Of a stretch of DNA of 64,000 bases, positions 37,338 through 46,951 are shown one piece after another. Origin of the DNA: Planctomycetota bacterium (GTDB lineage: Bacteria > Planctomycetota > Phycisphaerae > Phycisphaerales > UBA1924). The notes beneath the pieces are model-generated. The model made no database searches. It was not told where the DNA came from and saw only the letters and a program-made list of their open reading frames with translations. The stretch lies in NCBI GenBank assembly GCA_017303555.1, contig JAFLCN010000001.1:62001-126000 (forward strand), written 5' to 3'. Positions within the stretch are counted from its first letter, which is position 1, and each line of letters starts with the position of its first letter. The translations under genes were made by a program, and so were the position numbers.

Positions 37338-37378
37338 GGCATGCCCGGGGTTTCCGCCCTCGGGCACGCCACGTTTTC
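37338..37378 (+). terminator. Terminator after HAF paralogue B
   Basis: An imperfect stem (GGC-A-TGCCCG / CGGGCA-C-GCC with inner GGG/CCC pairs) is followed by ACGTTTTCC, eight bases after the stop codon. Confidence 0.6.
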
Positions 37379-37407
37379 CGTGTTTCATTTACCAAAAGGA
37401 GTGAGAG

Positions 37408-38055
37408 ATGAAGAAGTTGATTGGTTCGGCCGCGGTCGCGGCGATGCTCGCGGCGGGCGCGAACGCCGCCATCGTGAAGGTTGATATCTACGGCGAGGTC
37501 GAGTGGAACGGCATCCGCACCGGAGTTCTGAACAACTCCGTCGTCACCGGCGGCTCGGCGGTGCACATTTCGTTCCTGCTCGATTCGACGCAGTTCGTGA
37601 ACGATCCGGACTTTCCGACCCGGGGGTACTTCATCGACCATGCCTCGTTCTCGGCCTCGTACGGCTCGGTGACGGTCGGCATGCAGAATCCGTACCCGTA
37701 TCCCTCGGCTCCGTTCTTTGTTGTTCGCAACAACGACCCGATGGTGGACGGGTTCTTCCTCTCGAACGGGACCGCATGGCCGTTCGCTCCGACGACCGAC
37801 GTCCCCGGCATCTTCGAGAACTTCGGGACCGCGTTCGAAGTTTCGTACGACGTCGATCGTCTCTCGTCACTCGACATCATGGGAGCGCTCGGCAGCTACG
37901 ACTACACGGGCATGAGCACGTTCTACATGGCCACGGTCGATGGGGGCATGGACGCGATGGGCATCCTGTACACCGGGATGACCATCTCCGAAGTCCCGGC
38001 CCCGGCCACGATGGGCCTGCTGCTGCCGCTGGCATTTGCGCGTCGGCGCCGCTGA
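37408..38055 (+). CDS. Exported protein with PEP-CTERM-like tail
   Basis: The 215-residue protein has a signal peptide (MKKLIGSAAVAAMLAAGANA), an unrecognised beta-rich domain, and the tail VPAPA, a hydrophobic stretch and ARRRR. AAAAGGAGTGAGAG gives a strong ribosome site. A strong terminator follows at 38085. The function is unknown. Confidence 0.86.
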   Translation: MKKLIGSAAVAAMLAAGANAAIVKVDIYGEVEWNGIRTGVLNNSVVTGGSAVHISFLLDSTQFVNDPDFPTRGYFIDHASFSASYGSVTVGMQNPYPYPSAPFFVVRNNDPMVDGFFLSNGTAWPFAPTTDVPGIFENFGTAFEVSYDVDRLSSLDIMGALGSYDYTGMSTFYMATVDGGMDAMGILYTGMTISEVPAPATMGLLLPLAFARRRR

Positions 38056-38084
38056 ACGTGATCTGAACAGAATTGCATGGCAAT

Positions 38085-38113
38085 GGGCGACCGCACATGC
38101 GGTCGCCCTTTTT
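38085..38113 (+). terminator. Strong intrinsic terminator
   Basis: Perfect 10-bp stem GGGCGACCGC/GCGGTCGCCC, loop ACAT, then TTTTT. Confidence 0.93.
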
Positions 38114-38348
38114 CATGGCGTTTCGTTCAAGCACGAATGCCATTGAAGCTTTCGCTTGAAACAATTCTCGGACTTCGGTGAGGGAAAGCCTCGATTCGCT
38201 GAAACAAACTCGGCATTCTCTCCGAATAGCCCGCCGGCACTCGGGGAAAAAGCGATAATTCGGGTCGATTGGCGACATGTTCGCGCACGAACGAGCGGCG
38301 CGCGGTGCGAATGTGGCGAAGGCCGACAGATCTTCTTGGGGTCTCGAG

Positions 38349-41042
38349 ATGCGGAATCAATTCTTTGCAGTACTGGTCAGCGCGGCAGCGGCGGGAATCG
38401 GCGGACCTGCGTTCGGTCAGTCCGGCTGCGACGGGCGGTTCATCGATGGGATCGGAATCCCGGGGGTGAATGCAAACCGATCGATTCAGGCGAGCGTGTC
38501 CTGGGATCCGGATGGTCCTGGACCGGCCGAACCGTTGCTGGTCGTGTCCACAGACGGCGCCGGCGCGGGTTACTCGTTCGGTGGGCGGGTCTTCGCGTAC
38601 GACGGTTTGGCGTGGCGCCCGCTGGGCCTGGGCTTTGGATCAACAAGCCAGGTGGTGACATCACTCGCCGTCTTCCGAGGCGAGCTCTACGCAGCCGGGA
38701 ACTTTGATCAAGGTGAGCGGCCCGGAACCGTCCTTCGCGGGCTGGCACGGTGGGACGGCGCAGCGTGGCAGCCCGTACCCGGCAATCCGTCACTCTCGGG
38801 TTTCCAAACTCTCTTTGTGTACAACGGTGAATTGATCGCCGCGACCGCATCGGCACAGCTCACGATCGATGGACAGAACGCCGGAGGCGCGGCCAGCTTT
38901 GACGGCACCGCGTGGCACAGAATCGGTCAGGCACCCGTCGGCATTCGCTGCTTCGGCACGTACGGCAACGATCTCATTGCGGGAGGAATCTTCGGCGCGT
39001 ACAACGGCACGACGTTCAACAACATTGCGCGCTGGGATGGGAACTCGTGGCAACCGATGGGTGCGCCGAACGCGGGAACGAGCGGTCCGGTGATGGCTTT
39101 GCAGGAATTTCAGGGTTCGTTGTTCGTCGGAGGCGAGTTCAACCAGGCGGGCGGCTTTGGGTACTCGGGCCTTGCACGGTGGAACGGCTCGTCGTGGTCG
39201 GCCAATGTCGGCAGTAATTTCAACGGCTTTGTCTATTCGCTGCTCGAACGATCCGGTGTCCTCTACGCGGGCGGTTCGTTCAGCACGATCGGAGGCAAGT
39301 CGCTCTACTACATTGCCGCGCTCGACTCCGGAGGTTGGCGCCGGGCCGCAAACGGCGAGATTTCCACGAACTTCAACAGCAAGGTGCAGTCCCTTGCTTC
39401 GGTTGGCGGTCGAATCTTCGGAGCCGGGTCCTTTCCCGGAGTGAATGTCGCGGGATTCGGCGGCGGATTCGGCAGCATCGCCTCGTTCTCGGAAGACCCG
39501 AGTGTCCCGTTCTCACCGTTGACTTCACTGAAAGGCATGCTGCTGAACGGCTTTGCGCACCTCGGCGGATCGCTGTACGCCTACGGGATACTGACGTACG
39601 ACTTCAACAACTTGAAGAGCCCGACCGTTGCCAAGCTGGTCCACGGTGAATGGCAACTCGCGGGCGGTTCGCTGACGTCGGATGAGTACTTTGGCGATGG
39701 CCCAACCTTCGCGCGACTCCGCGCCGCGGTCGAGTACCAGGACAAGCTTGTGTTTGCCGGGATCTTTTCGAGTGTTGACGGCGTTCCTGCGCGAGCCGTC
39801 GCTGCGTTTGATGGAGCGAGCTGGAGCGCGGTCGTCCCCTCGGCACTGTGGCCGGCCATAGTCTCTCTGCACTCCGTTGCGGTGTTTGACGGTTCGCTTA
39901 TTTTGGGCGGGGAGTTCCAGGGCGCCGCAGCGGTCGAGGGCCCGGTCAGCAACATCGCTCGCTGGGATGGTGGGCAACTGCACGCGATGGGGACAATTCC
40001 GAGCCGTGTGCGGATCATTCGAAATCTCGAAGGTCGGCTCTACGCCGGCACAGACCAGGACGCATTTCAGTGGAACGGCACCGCATGGGTCGCCCTGCGT
40101 TCATCCGCGAACGTTGGACTTGAAAATGTGAATGACTTCATTCTCTACAAGGGAACGCTCATCGCCGAAGCCGACGGGCGCGCCGCACGCTGGGACGGCA
40201 TTTCGTGGACAAACCTGAACGTCGGCGGCTCGAGCGAGCTCGGCGGTCTGATCGAGTACGACGGGCAGCTCTTCCGATTCGGCAGCATCGGCGGCTCCAA
40301 CCCGGTGAGCTTCAATATCCGGAGTTGGACCGGCACGAACCCCTGGCGCGGCGTGGGAAGCGTTCCCGACTACCGGCCCACTCTCACGGGCAATTCGATG
40401 ATGACGCTCAATTGCGCGATTGTGCACGACGGTGAACTGTACTTTGGCGGCTTCGTCGGCACTCCTGCCCCGGGCGGCTACACCTTCGGCTCGCCCAAAG
40501 GTGTCGTCGTCTCACGTTTCACTTCCGATACGCTCCCCCGCTTCGACGGCCAGCCGATCGATCAGGTCTTCACTCTGAATCGGGAAGCGCGTTTGCAGGC
40601 GTCCCTTGTCGCTGGAGTTGAACGGCCGAGCCAGATCATCTTCCAATGGCGCCGCAACGGCGTGCCGATCACCAACGGCTCCGGCGGCGCATCCGCAGGA
40701 GGCGGCACGGTGCAGGGTGCGACAAGCGCAACGCTTCACATCGATGGCGTGCAGGCCTCCGACGCGGGCGAGTACGACGTCGTCGCGACCGGATGCGGCT
40801 CGCAAGCTTCCGCTGCCGGCGACATCCGGATCCGGCTCATCCCGCAGGACATCAACGCCGACGGGTTGGTCAACGATGAAGACTTCGCCCTCTTCGCGAA
40901 CGATTACGACATCATGCTCTGCGCCGCGTCGGAGATGCCCTACTCCTGTCCGTCGGACTTCAACGGCGACGGGCTTGTCGATGATTCGGACTTCGTGCTG
41001 TTCGTCCCCGCGTATGAAACCCTTCTCGCCGGCGGCAACTGA
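38349..41042 (+). CDS. Large secreted beta-propeller protein with Ig-like domain and dockerin-like tail
   Basis: The 897-residue protein has a signal peptide (cleavage near AFG-QS, about residue 24), a long repeat region (about 30-740) with units of the form ARWDGxxWxxxG, then VxALxxFxGxLFVGGxF, an Ig-like domain (about 765-830; FQWRRNGVPI, DAGEYDVVATGC), and the dockerin-like tail (DINADGLVNDEDF, DFNGDGLVDDSDF). The repeats look like kelch or delta-60 type blades and number enough for two propellers. The ATG at 38349 gives the signal peptide; no strong ribosome site is visible. A terminator follows at once. Confidence 0.87.
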   Translation: MRNQFFAVLVSAAAAGIGGPAFGQSGCDGRFIDGIGIPGVNANRSIQASVSWDPDGPGPAEPLLVVSTDGAGAGYSFGGRVFAYDGLAWRPLGLGFGSTSQVVTSLAVFRGELYAAGNFDQGERPGTVLRGLARWDGAAWQPVPGNPSLSGFQTLFVYNGELIAATASAQLTIDGQNAGGAASFDGTAWHRIGQAPVGIRCFGTYGNDLIAGGIFGAYNGTTFNNIARWDGNSWQPMGAPNAGTSGPVMALQEFQGSLFVGGEFNQAGGFGYSGLARWNGSSWSANVGSNFNGFVYSLLERSGVLYAGGSFSTIGGKSLYYIAALDSGGWRRAANGEISTNFNSKVQSLASVGGRIFGAGSFPGVNVAGFGGGFGSIASFSEDPSVPFSPLTSLKGMLLNGFAHLGGSLYAYGILTYDFNNLKSPTVAKLVHGEWQLAGGSLTSDEYFGDGPTFARLRAAVEYQDKLVFAGIFSSVDGVPARAVAAFDGASWSAVVPSALWPAIVSLHSVAVFDGSLILGGEFQGAAAVEGPVSNIARWDGGQLHAMGTIPSRVRIIRNLEGRLYAGTDQDAFQWNGTAWVALRSSANVGLENVNDFILYKGTLIAEADGRAARWDGISWTNLNVGGSSELGGLIEYDGQLFRFGSIGGSNPVSFNIRSWTGTNPWRGVGSVPDYRPTLTGNSMMTLNCAIVHDGELYFGGFVGTPAPGGYTFGSPKGVVVSRFTSDTLPRFDGQPIDQVFTLNREARLQASLVAGVERPSQIIFQWRRNGVPITNGSGGASAGGGTVQGATSATLHIDGVQASDAGEYDVVATGCGSQASAAGDIRIRLIPQDINADGLVNDEDFALFANDYDIMLCAASEMPYSCPSDFNGDGLVDDSDFVLFVPAYETLLAGGN

Positions 41043-41068
41043 GTTCCATTCAATGCTCCGCTTCCGAC

Positions 41069-41097
41069 AAGGAGCGTTCCGGGAACGCTCCTTTTTC
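41069..41097 (+). terminator. Strong intrinsic terminator
   Basis: Stem AAGGAGCGTTCC/GGAACGCTCCTT with a tight loop, followed by TTTC; 26 bases after the stop of the propeller gene. Confidence 0.88.
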
Positions 41098-41117
41098 ATG
41101 CGGTCCAATGATCGGCC

Positions 41118-41576
41118 ATGGCTTCGAAGACATTTACCGCGACGATCCTGCAGGATGACAACACCACCATGACGGGATTCGAGATCCCGTTCGATCCCAA
41201 ATCGGTCTTCGGCAAGACGCGGGCTCCGGTGGTCGTTGCGATCGGCAAGCACACGTACCGATCGACCATATCCGCGATGGGCGGCTGCTGGATGATCCCG
41301 CTCCGCAAGAGCAATCGGAACGCCGCCGGCGTCGAAGCGGGCGACACGGTACAGGTCACACTGACACTGGACGACAAGCCCAGAACGGTCACGCCGCCGA
41401 AGGATCTGCTCGGCGCGCTGAAGAAGGCCAAGCTGCACGATGTCTTCGCCAAGCTCGCGTACACGCATCAGCGCGAGCACGTGGAGGCGATCGAACAGGC
41501 CAAGAAGCCCGAGACGCGCGAGCGACGGATCCGCGCGTGCATCGACATGGTGCGTGCGAAATCGAACAAACGTTGA
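41118..41576 (+). CDS. DUF1905 / YdeI-OmdA family protein
   Basis: The 152-residue cytoplasmic protein joins a DUF1905 domain (about residues 1-90; FEIPFDPKSVFGKTRAPV and ISAMGGCWMIPLRK) to an OmdA-type helical C-terminus (about 95-150; FAKLAYTHQREHVEAIEQAKKPETRERRI-like). YdeI-type proteins were linked to bacteriocin or stress resistance; the biochemistry is unknown. It converges on the next gene with a gap of only three bases. Confidence 0.85.
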   Translation: MASKTFTATILQDDNTTMTGFEIPFDPKSVFGKTRAPVVVAIGKHTYRSTISAMGGCWMIPLRKSNRNAAGVEAGDTVQVTLTLDDKPRTVTPPKDLLGALKKAKLHDVFAKLAYTHQREHVEAIEQAKKPETRERRIRACIDMVRAKSNKR

Positions 41577-41579
41577 ACG

Positions 41580-44237
41580 CTACGGGCAGACGAGCTCGTT
41601 GTACGCCACGATGAAGATCGTGAAGTCCGCGTCGTCCACCACACCGTCCTGGTTGAAATCAGCCGGGCAGGCCGGGGGCATGAACGGATCGGCGCAGTCC
41701 AGCATGTTGTACGGCCCGATGAAGAGCGTGAAGTCGGTGTCGTCTACCACGCCGTCCAGGTTCAGATCGCACGGGCACGTGGTGGGCAGTCGGAATGCCG
41801 CGCGGATCAGGGCTTGCCGGAATCCCGCGTTCGTGTTGACGGTGACGCTGAACGACGCGGCATGCCCGGACAGGAACGTGCCACGTCCATCGCGACCCGT
41901 CCGTGCCGCGGGCGAGTTTCCGGGCGAAAAGACCTGCGCAATCGTTCCTGAAAGGCCGGGCGCGAGCTCGATCGCGTCGCCCGGCGAAGCAAGAGCCGTG
42001 AGGCCCTCCGCCGAAACGACATACATCCCCTGCTGAGCGCTGGTGGTCGGCGTCGCGGAGATCATCGCATTTCCGCCATCGCACGCCACGAGCGACAGGT
42101 CGTTCACGGCGCGGCAGACCGCGTATCCGGGAAGCTTGGTGACGCCTCCACGCACGAGCGACGTCACGCCCGACGATGAGGCGCGGAGCAGCGCGGTCGC
42201 AGAAGCCTGGTTCTCGACGATCGTCGCAACAAACAGGACATCCCCGCTCGGCAGCAGCGCAAAGCCCCGGCTCGGGATGAAATCCTGGATGGTGCGCGCC
42301 GCGATGCCGTCAACCATCCCGCCCGTACGGGCCAGGACCACCACCGAGGATTGCGTGCCCGTGCAGAGCACGGTCGCGCCCGAAGTGATCGGCGCAAAAA
42401 ACGCCACCGAATGCCCCTCCGATGCGGTATCCAGCACATCGGCAAACAGCACCCCGTTCGGTTCGCCGGGCACCTGCGTGCCGCTGCTGACAACGAGGGT
42501 CGAACTCGCCGGGGGCGGCCCGCCGAGCAGGAGGGCACGCGGACCGAGCGAGTCGGTCAGATTTCCCTTGCGGACGATCGCGCCCGAATCGGTGTACGCG
42601 ATGAGCCTGGGATTGGCAAGCTGGGTGATGCCCGGCGGGAACGCGAGCGAGGAGCGTGTCAGCGTGCCGCTCACGGTCGCGAACGCGGCGACTCCGGTGT
42701 TGCCGCCGGAGATGACCGACTGCAGCGCGTACGAGTTCGCGCCGTTGAGGAAGGGCTCGCTCGAACTGCTTGTCTGCGGATCGAAGACGCCGCCGCCCGT
42801 CTGCGGGGCCGGATCGCCGGACTGCGCCAGCACGGCCGGCGCGTTCATCGTTCCGCCGTAATAAAGGAACTTGTTGATCGGACCGGGGAAATAGGCACGC
42901 AGATCCCGAATGGCGATTCGGCCCGAGGATGTGAGGCGGAAGAGCGAGGGCTGAAGAAATGGCGCGGCATCGGCGAATGCAATCGGCGAGAGCACGCCGG
43001 GAACGCCCGCGTAGCACGATCCCATGCCGTTCTGAAGGGGGGCATCGAACGCGAGCATGCCGTCGGTCCGCAGATCCTTGGGAGCGAACAGGCTTCCGAA
43101 CGGCTGCGGTGCGCCGGTCGCCTGGCCTCCCTGATAGGCAACGACGCCGAGCGAGACCGACCCGATCGAAGTCGGCGGGGTGCATGTAACCCTCAGGTCC
43201 GCCACCCAGCCCTCAAGATCGCCCTCGGAATCAAGACCGATACCCGCGACCACGTTGCCATCGTCTGAAACGGCGTTGGCACGCAGAAGCGTCCAGCCGG
43301 TCAGATCGTGGCCGTTCGAGATCAGGAGCTGCTGCAGATCACGCGTTCCGTGCTGCGCATCCCAGATAAAGGCCTTGCCGTTGGATTCACCGACGATGAT
43401 TCCGCCGTTGGCGCTCGCGTCCGAAGCTTCGCCAAAGTTGGACGACCCCGGCAGCATCGGGATCGCAACCATCCCGCTCTGGGCGCTCCAGCGGAACGGT
43501 CGGTGTTGGAACTGGCCGGGCGAATCCTCGACGTTCGCACGCCCCACGACGACGGCGCCGTCGGCGCTGATCCCGACCGCGAAGGACGCGTTTCCTCCGG
43601 GCAGGAAACCAATCCCCTGGGTTTCGCCTTCGGGAGTCCAACGCGCCGCCTGATCGATGTTGATCGAAGGCTGCGGCGGGTAGCCGTATCCGTTGCCGGG
43701 CTCGAAGAAGTTGCAGGAGATCGCCGCGGCGTTCCCGTCGCCGTTCATTCTCGCCGCCCGCAGCGAGGTGTAGCCGGGGATGTTCGGAAAATCGGCCGGG
43801 GATTCGAGACCGGCGTAGCGCGTCGTCTCGCTCATGAAGACCGAGCCGTCGTCGTTGACATCGAGGAGCGGCGGAGTCAGCGAACCGATGTTCGGTCCGG
43901 GCGGGACCCACCAGAAGCCCTGCGAATCACCGCCGCCGACGATGAACGCGCCGTTCGCGTTGGTGGCGTAGGCGCGAGCGCGGGTCTCGCCGTCGTAGAG
44001 CCCGAGTTGCTCAACAGGCTGCCCGCCGAGGCGGCGGATCGGTCGGAAATCTGCAAACCCGCCGGCGAGCACGCCGTAGCCCGCGACGACGGTCCCGTCC
44101 GCGTTCAGATCGGTGGGAAGCACGTAGCCGAGCCCCGAATTCGGCGTGTTGAGCGGTTCGAAACCGGCGAACTGGGCAAGGGTGCAGGTTGAGCCGGCGG
44201 CAGCAGTCAGTGCCGCGGCGAAGAAGGCTTTTCGCAT
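41580..44237 (-). CDS. Large secreted HAF-like protein with dockerin-like tail
   Basis: The 885-residue protein has a signal peptide (cleavage after about residue 21), an N-terminal HAF-type repeat region (about 30-340; NADGTVVAGYGV, SADGAVVVGRAN, SDDGNVVAGIGL), a larger unrecognised beta-rich region with GDPAPQTGGG and similar segments (about 350-810), and a dockerin-like tail (DLNLDGVVDDTDF, DFNQDGVVDDADF). GGAGG lies before the ATG at 44237. Function is unknown. Confidence 0.85.
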   Translation of the reverse strand: MRKAFFAAALTAAAGSTCTLAQFAGFEPLNTPNSGLGYVLPTDLNADGTVVAGYGVLAGGFADFRPIRRLGGQPVEQLGLYDGETRARAYATNANGAFIVGGGDSQGFWWVPPGPNIGSLTPPLLDVNDDGSVFMSETTRYAGLESPADFPNIPGYTSLRAARMNGDGNAAAISCNFFEPGNGYGYPPQPSINIDQAARWTPEGETQGIGFLPGGNASFAVGISADGAVVVGRANVEDSPGQFQHRPFRWSAQSGMVAIPMLPGSSNFGEASDASANGGIIVGESNGKAFIWDAQHGTRDLQQLLISNGHDLTGWTLLRANAVSDDGNVVAGIGLDSEGDLEGWVADLRVTCTPPTSIGSVSLGVVAYQGGQATGAPQPFGSLFAPKDLRTDGMLAFDAPLQNGMGSCYAGVPGVLSPIAFADAAPFLQPSLFRLTSSGRIAIRDLRAYFPGPINKFLYYGGTMNAPAVLAQSGDPAPQTGGGVFDPQTSSSSEPFLNGANSYALQSVISGGNTGVAAFATVSGTLTRSSLAFPPGITQLANPRLIAYTDSGAIVRKGNLTDSLGPRALLLGGPPPASSTLVVSSGTQVPGEPNGVLFADVLDTASEGHSVAFFAPITSGATVLCTGTQSSVVVLARTGGMVDGIAARTIQDFIPSRGFALLPSGDVLFVATIVENQASATALLRASSSGVTSLVRGGVTKLPGYAVCRAVNDLSLVACDGGNAMISATPTTSAQQGMYVVSAEGLTALASPGDAIELAPGLSGTIAQVFSPGNSPAARTGRDGRGTFLSGHAASFSVTVNTNAGFRQALIRAAFRLPTTCPCDLNLDGVVDDTDFTLFIGPYNMLDCADPFMPPACPADFNQDGVVDDADFTIFIVAYNELVCP

Positions 44238-44337
44238 CTCGTTCCTCCGAGCGTTGCAGCGTAACAGCCCTTGCCCAACTGACAAGCAGAATTTGGCGGG
44301 TGCCGAAACGGGTTTCGAACGGCGGGATTGGCCGGAT

Positions 44338-45135
44338 TCAGGTCCGCGGTGCCGCGTCTGATAAGTCGGATGCGAGCGCGATCTCGAAGCGGCTGAGGAG
44401 CGTGACTTTCAATCGGTATTTCTGATCCAGTCCGCGCCGGTGGAGAGCTTCCCGCACGGCACGAGCCGAGTTTTCGATCTGTTCAAGCCGGCGTGCCGTC
44501 GAGATCGATCGCTCGTGAACCCGGTAGCAGTAGAGCGGCTTTGGGAGGTAGACAAACGGCGTGATCTCGCTCGCACGCAGGCAGAAGTCGTAGTCGGGGC
44601 TGGCGGTGAGTTGGGGATTGATACCGCCCGCCTTCTCGTAGATCTCCGAGCGAAAGAGCCGGAACTGAAACGAGATCAGGTTGGTCAGGAGCGCCTCGGG
44701 CGAGAACGGCCGCTTGGAGCATTCGCCCCGAGCGATCGTCTCCGATTTTTCGTTGATGATGATGTGGTCGGTGTAGACCAGCCCCGCCTGCGGGTGCTGC
44801 AGCAGCGCGTTCCGCGTTTCTTCGACGGCGGACCGCACCAGAAGATCATCGCTGTCGAGCCAGCCGATGAAGGCGGGCTTTGGATGGAGAGCCAGGACGA
44901 TCTCGTGCGCCCGACGGAGTGTGCCGACGACGCCCCGCTTGGGTTCGCGGAAAAGACGCACGCGCGGATCGGTCGCCGCGATCCTTTCCACAATCTCGGG
45001 CGAGCGATCGGTGGAGCCATCGTCCACGACAACGACATCCAGATCTCGAAATGTCTGCGTCAGCAGGCTCCGCACCGCCGCCTCGACGAACTCCGCGCGA
45101 TTGAACAGCGTCATGATGATCGCGACTTCGGCCAC
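44338..45135 (-). CDS. Family 2 glycosyltransferase
   Basis: The 265-residue cytoplasmic enzyme has the GT2 fold: IIMTLFNRAEFVEAAVRSL at the start, DDGS at 38-41, the metal-binding DSDD at 94-97, and the acceptor-side SPDYDFCLR motif. It would move a sugar from a nucleotide donor onto a glycan; donor and acceptor cannot be told. The GTG start is preceded by TACGCT and six bases. There is no glycan cluster around it. Confidence 0.9.
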   Translation of the reverse strand: MAEVAIIMTLFNRAEFVEAAVRSLLTQTFRDLDVVVVDDGSTDRSPEIVERIAATDPRVRLFREPKRGVVGTLRRAHEIVLALHPKPAFIGWLDSDDLLVRSAVEETRNALLQHPQAGLVYTDHIIINEKSETIARGECSKRPFSPEALLTNLISFQFRLFRSEIYEKAGGINPQLTASPDYDFCLRASEITPFVYLPKPLYCYRVHERSISTARRLEQIENSARAVREALHRRGLDQKYRLKVTLLSRFEIALASDLSDAAPRT

Positions 45136-45141
45136 GGGCCG

Positions 45142-45147
45142 AGCGTA
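45142..45147 (-). promoter_or_regulatory. Putative -10 element (TACGCT) before the GT2 gene
   Basis: Minus-strand TACGCT, six bases, then the GTG at 45135. Identical in hexamer and spacing to the S9 peptidase gene. Confidence 0.45.
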
Positions 45148-45257
45148 TCACGGTTTTCGGACGGCCCGGGAGGCGCCCAACAATCCGAGTTGAAGAGAAC
45201 GCGAGGGGCCGGCGAGGCGTACCGGAACTGGGTGCACCGCGGGGAAAGGCGAGCGGC

Positions 45258-45581
45258 ATGAAGAATCGCAACAGAACGCCGAAGGTACTGGCGGCCGTGA
45301 TCGTCTCGTTTGCTGCGGCAGCATCCATCGGCGCGCCCGGCCCGCAACGGGGCACGGGCACGTGGATCGAACCGGCCGACGCCGCCGACCTGGATTTCGA
45401 TGGCCTCGTCGATGATGCCGATTTTGTGCTTTTCTCGCTCCAATACGACGCACTTGAGTGCAACGCCCCGAACATGCCCGATGAGTGCAGCGCGGATATC
45501 AACCACGACGGCCAGGTAGACGACGCAGACTTTGTGATCTTCGTTCGCGAGTACAACCGGATTCTCCCCGCAGTTTCCTGA
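45258..45581 (+). CDS. Stand-alone secreted dockerin-like protein
   Basis: The 107-residue protein is little more than a signal peptide (about residues 1-26), a short spacer and one dockerin-like module with loops DLDFDGLVDDADF and DINHDGQVDDADF, the linking YDALEC segment, and the end YNRILPAVS. It lacks the usual first CP and final LxC cysteines but keeps two internal ones. No catalytic or binding domain is attached. AAAGG lies before the ATG. It could be a competitor, adaptor or calcium-binding protein; this is speculation. Confidence 0.82.
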   Translation: MKNRNRTPKVLAAVIVSFAAAASIGAPGPQRGTGTWIEPADAADLDFDGLVDDADFVLFSLQYDALECNAPNMPDECSADINHDGQVDDADFVIFVREYNRILPAVS

Positions 45582-45630
45582 CATCTCGCGATCGCCCCGA
45601 AGGGGTCCACCGGACCGATCCGGCTTTTCC

Positions 45631-45636
45631 TACACT
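45631..45636 (+). promoter_or_regulatory. Putative -10 element (TACACT) before the 86-residue protein
   Basis: TACACT, six bases, then ATG at 45643, with no Shine-Dalgarno site. Confidence 0.4.
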
Positions 45637-45642
45637 CCGCCC

Positions 45643-45903
45643 ATGCTCGCCGCCTTCCAACGTTTTCAGCCCGGTCAGCGCGTCCGCGTGACACAGCAGA
45701 TTCCCCGCCAGTCGTTCGGTGGCGGCACGATGACCACCACGATCGAGGGCGAGGTCCTTCGCTTTTATCAGGGCAAGACCGGCTCGTGGTTTGCCCACTC
45801 GAAGGACGACAAGCTCTGGCTTGATCGCCTCGAGATGAAGAAGGACAGCGGCGAGATCGTCACGATCAATCTCGATCAGTACTCGCATATTGATGTGGTC
45901 TGA
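45643..45903 (+). CDS. Small conserved-looking cytoplasmic protein, unknown function
   Basis: The 86-residue protein has a beta-rich, SH3-like look: QPGQRVRVTQQIPR, TTIEGEVLRFYQGKTGSWFAH, LWLDRLEMKKDSGEIVTINLDQYSHIDVV. No signal peptide is present. Reading-frame composition and the promoter spacing support it as a real gene. I do not recognise a named family. Confidence 0.75.
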   Translation: MLAAFQRFQPGQRVRVTQQIPRQSFGGGTMTTTIEGEVLRFYQGKTGSWFAHSKDDKLWLDRLEMKKDSGEIVTINLDQYSHIDVV

Positions 45904-45923
45904 GAGAGCAGCAGAGCGAACCG

Positions 45924-46928
45924 CTACGTGATTGTCCAGCGCACGGCCACCAGCGCCAGCACGCTGATGTACACCCACAGAATGACCGCGAGCGCGAGCG
46001 GGCGGATCCCGACGCTGGCGAGCGCCCCGCGGCTGAGACCCAGGCCGACGAGGAAGAGCGCCACGCTCATGCCCCGGCGGGCGATTGTCGTGAGCACGGG
46101 CATCCACTCTGCTATTGCCGCGATGTAGGTTCCGGCGATGCTTGCGAGTACGAAGAGGACGATGAACCATGGAATGGGCAGGCGGCCGCGGCTTTCTTGC
46201 CCTTTGAGTGAGAAGCGGAAGAACCAGGCCGCGGCGAGCGCGATGGGCACGATCCACAGCGTGCGCGACAACTTCACGGCAGTGGCGATGTGCAGCGCCT
46301 CATCGCCGTATTTTCCCGCGGCACCAACCACGCTGGAAACGTCATGGATCGCGACCGCGCTCCAGACACCGAACTGGTGCTGCGAAAGCCCGAGCCAGTG
46401 ACCCAGCGGCGGAAAGACCCAAAGTCCGACCGCATTCAGAATGAACACCACGCCGATCGCAACGGACATGTGGGTGCTGGTCGCGCGGATGGTCGAGCCG
46501 ACGGCCGCGATTGCCGAGCCGCCGCAGATCGCCGTGCCGGAGGAGATAAGCGTTGCGAGTTTCTGATCGACGCGCATCCAAAGGGCGAGAACGATGCCGA
46601 GCGCGAACGTCGCCACGATGGTGCCGAACGCGAACGCAAGCCCGGTGACCCCGGCACGCCAGAGTTCGTGCAGGTTCATCGTCGCGCCGAGCAAGACCAC
46701 GCAGACCTGGATCAGAATCCGCGAAGACTTCTTGACGACATCTCCGGGGGGCGCAAGGCCCAGCAGGGCGATGATCACACCGAGCGCCAGCGAATACTCG
46801 GGACGCATGAACGGCGTCGCGCACAGGGCCGCCGCTCCGACGCAAATGACCCATCGAAAGGGGGCCGGTGGTTCGGATCGCGGGGCCGAAATTGGCGAAT
46901 CTGATTTCTCGATGGGGCGATGGTACAC
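45924..46928 (-). CDS. YeiH-family putative sulfate exporter (UPF0324)
   Basis: The 334-residue membrane protein has about ten helices and the family signature LISSGTAICGGSAIAAVGS, plus WSAVAIHDVSSVVGAAGKYG. YeiH-type proteins are thought to export anions such as sulfate, though few are tested. The GTG at 46928 has GGGAGCGGGG just upstream and avoids overlap with the divergent gene; an ATG at 46982 would add 18 residues and overlap it. A link with the arylsulfatase (sulfate release) is possible but they are 24 kb apart. Confidence 0.87.
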   Translation of the reverse strand: MYHRPIEKSDSPISAPRSEPPAPFRWVICVGAAALCATPFMRPEYSLALGVIIALLGLAPPGDVVKKSSRILIQVCVVLLGATMNLHELWRAGVTGLAFAFGTIVATFALGIVLALWMRVDQKLATLISSGTAICGGSAIAAVGSTIRATSTHMSVAIGVVFILNAVGLWVFPPLGHWLGLSQHQFGVWSAVAIHDVSSVVGAAGKYGDEALHIATAVKLSRTLWIVPIALAAAWFFRFSLKGQESRGRLPIPWFIVLFVLASIAGTYIAAIAEWMPVLTTIARRGMSVALFLVGLGLSRGALASVGIRPLALAVILWVYISVLALVAVRWTIT

Positions 46929-46951
46929 AACCCCGCTCCCAACAATCGGGC

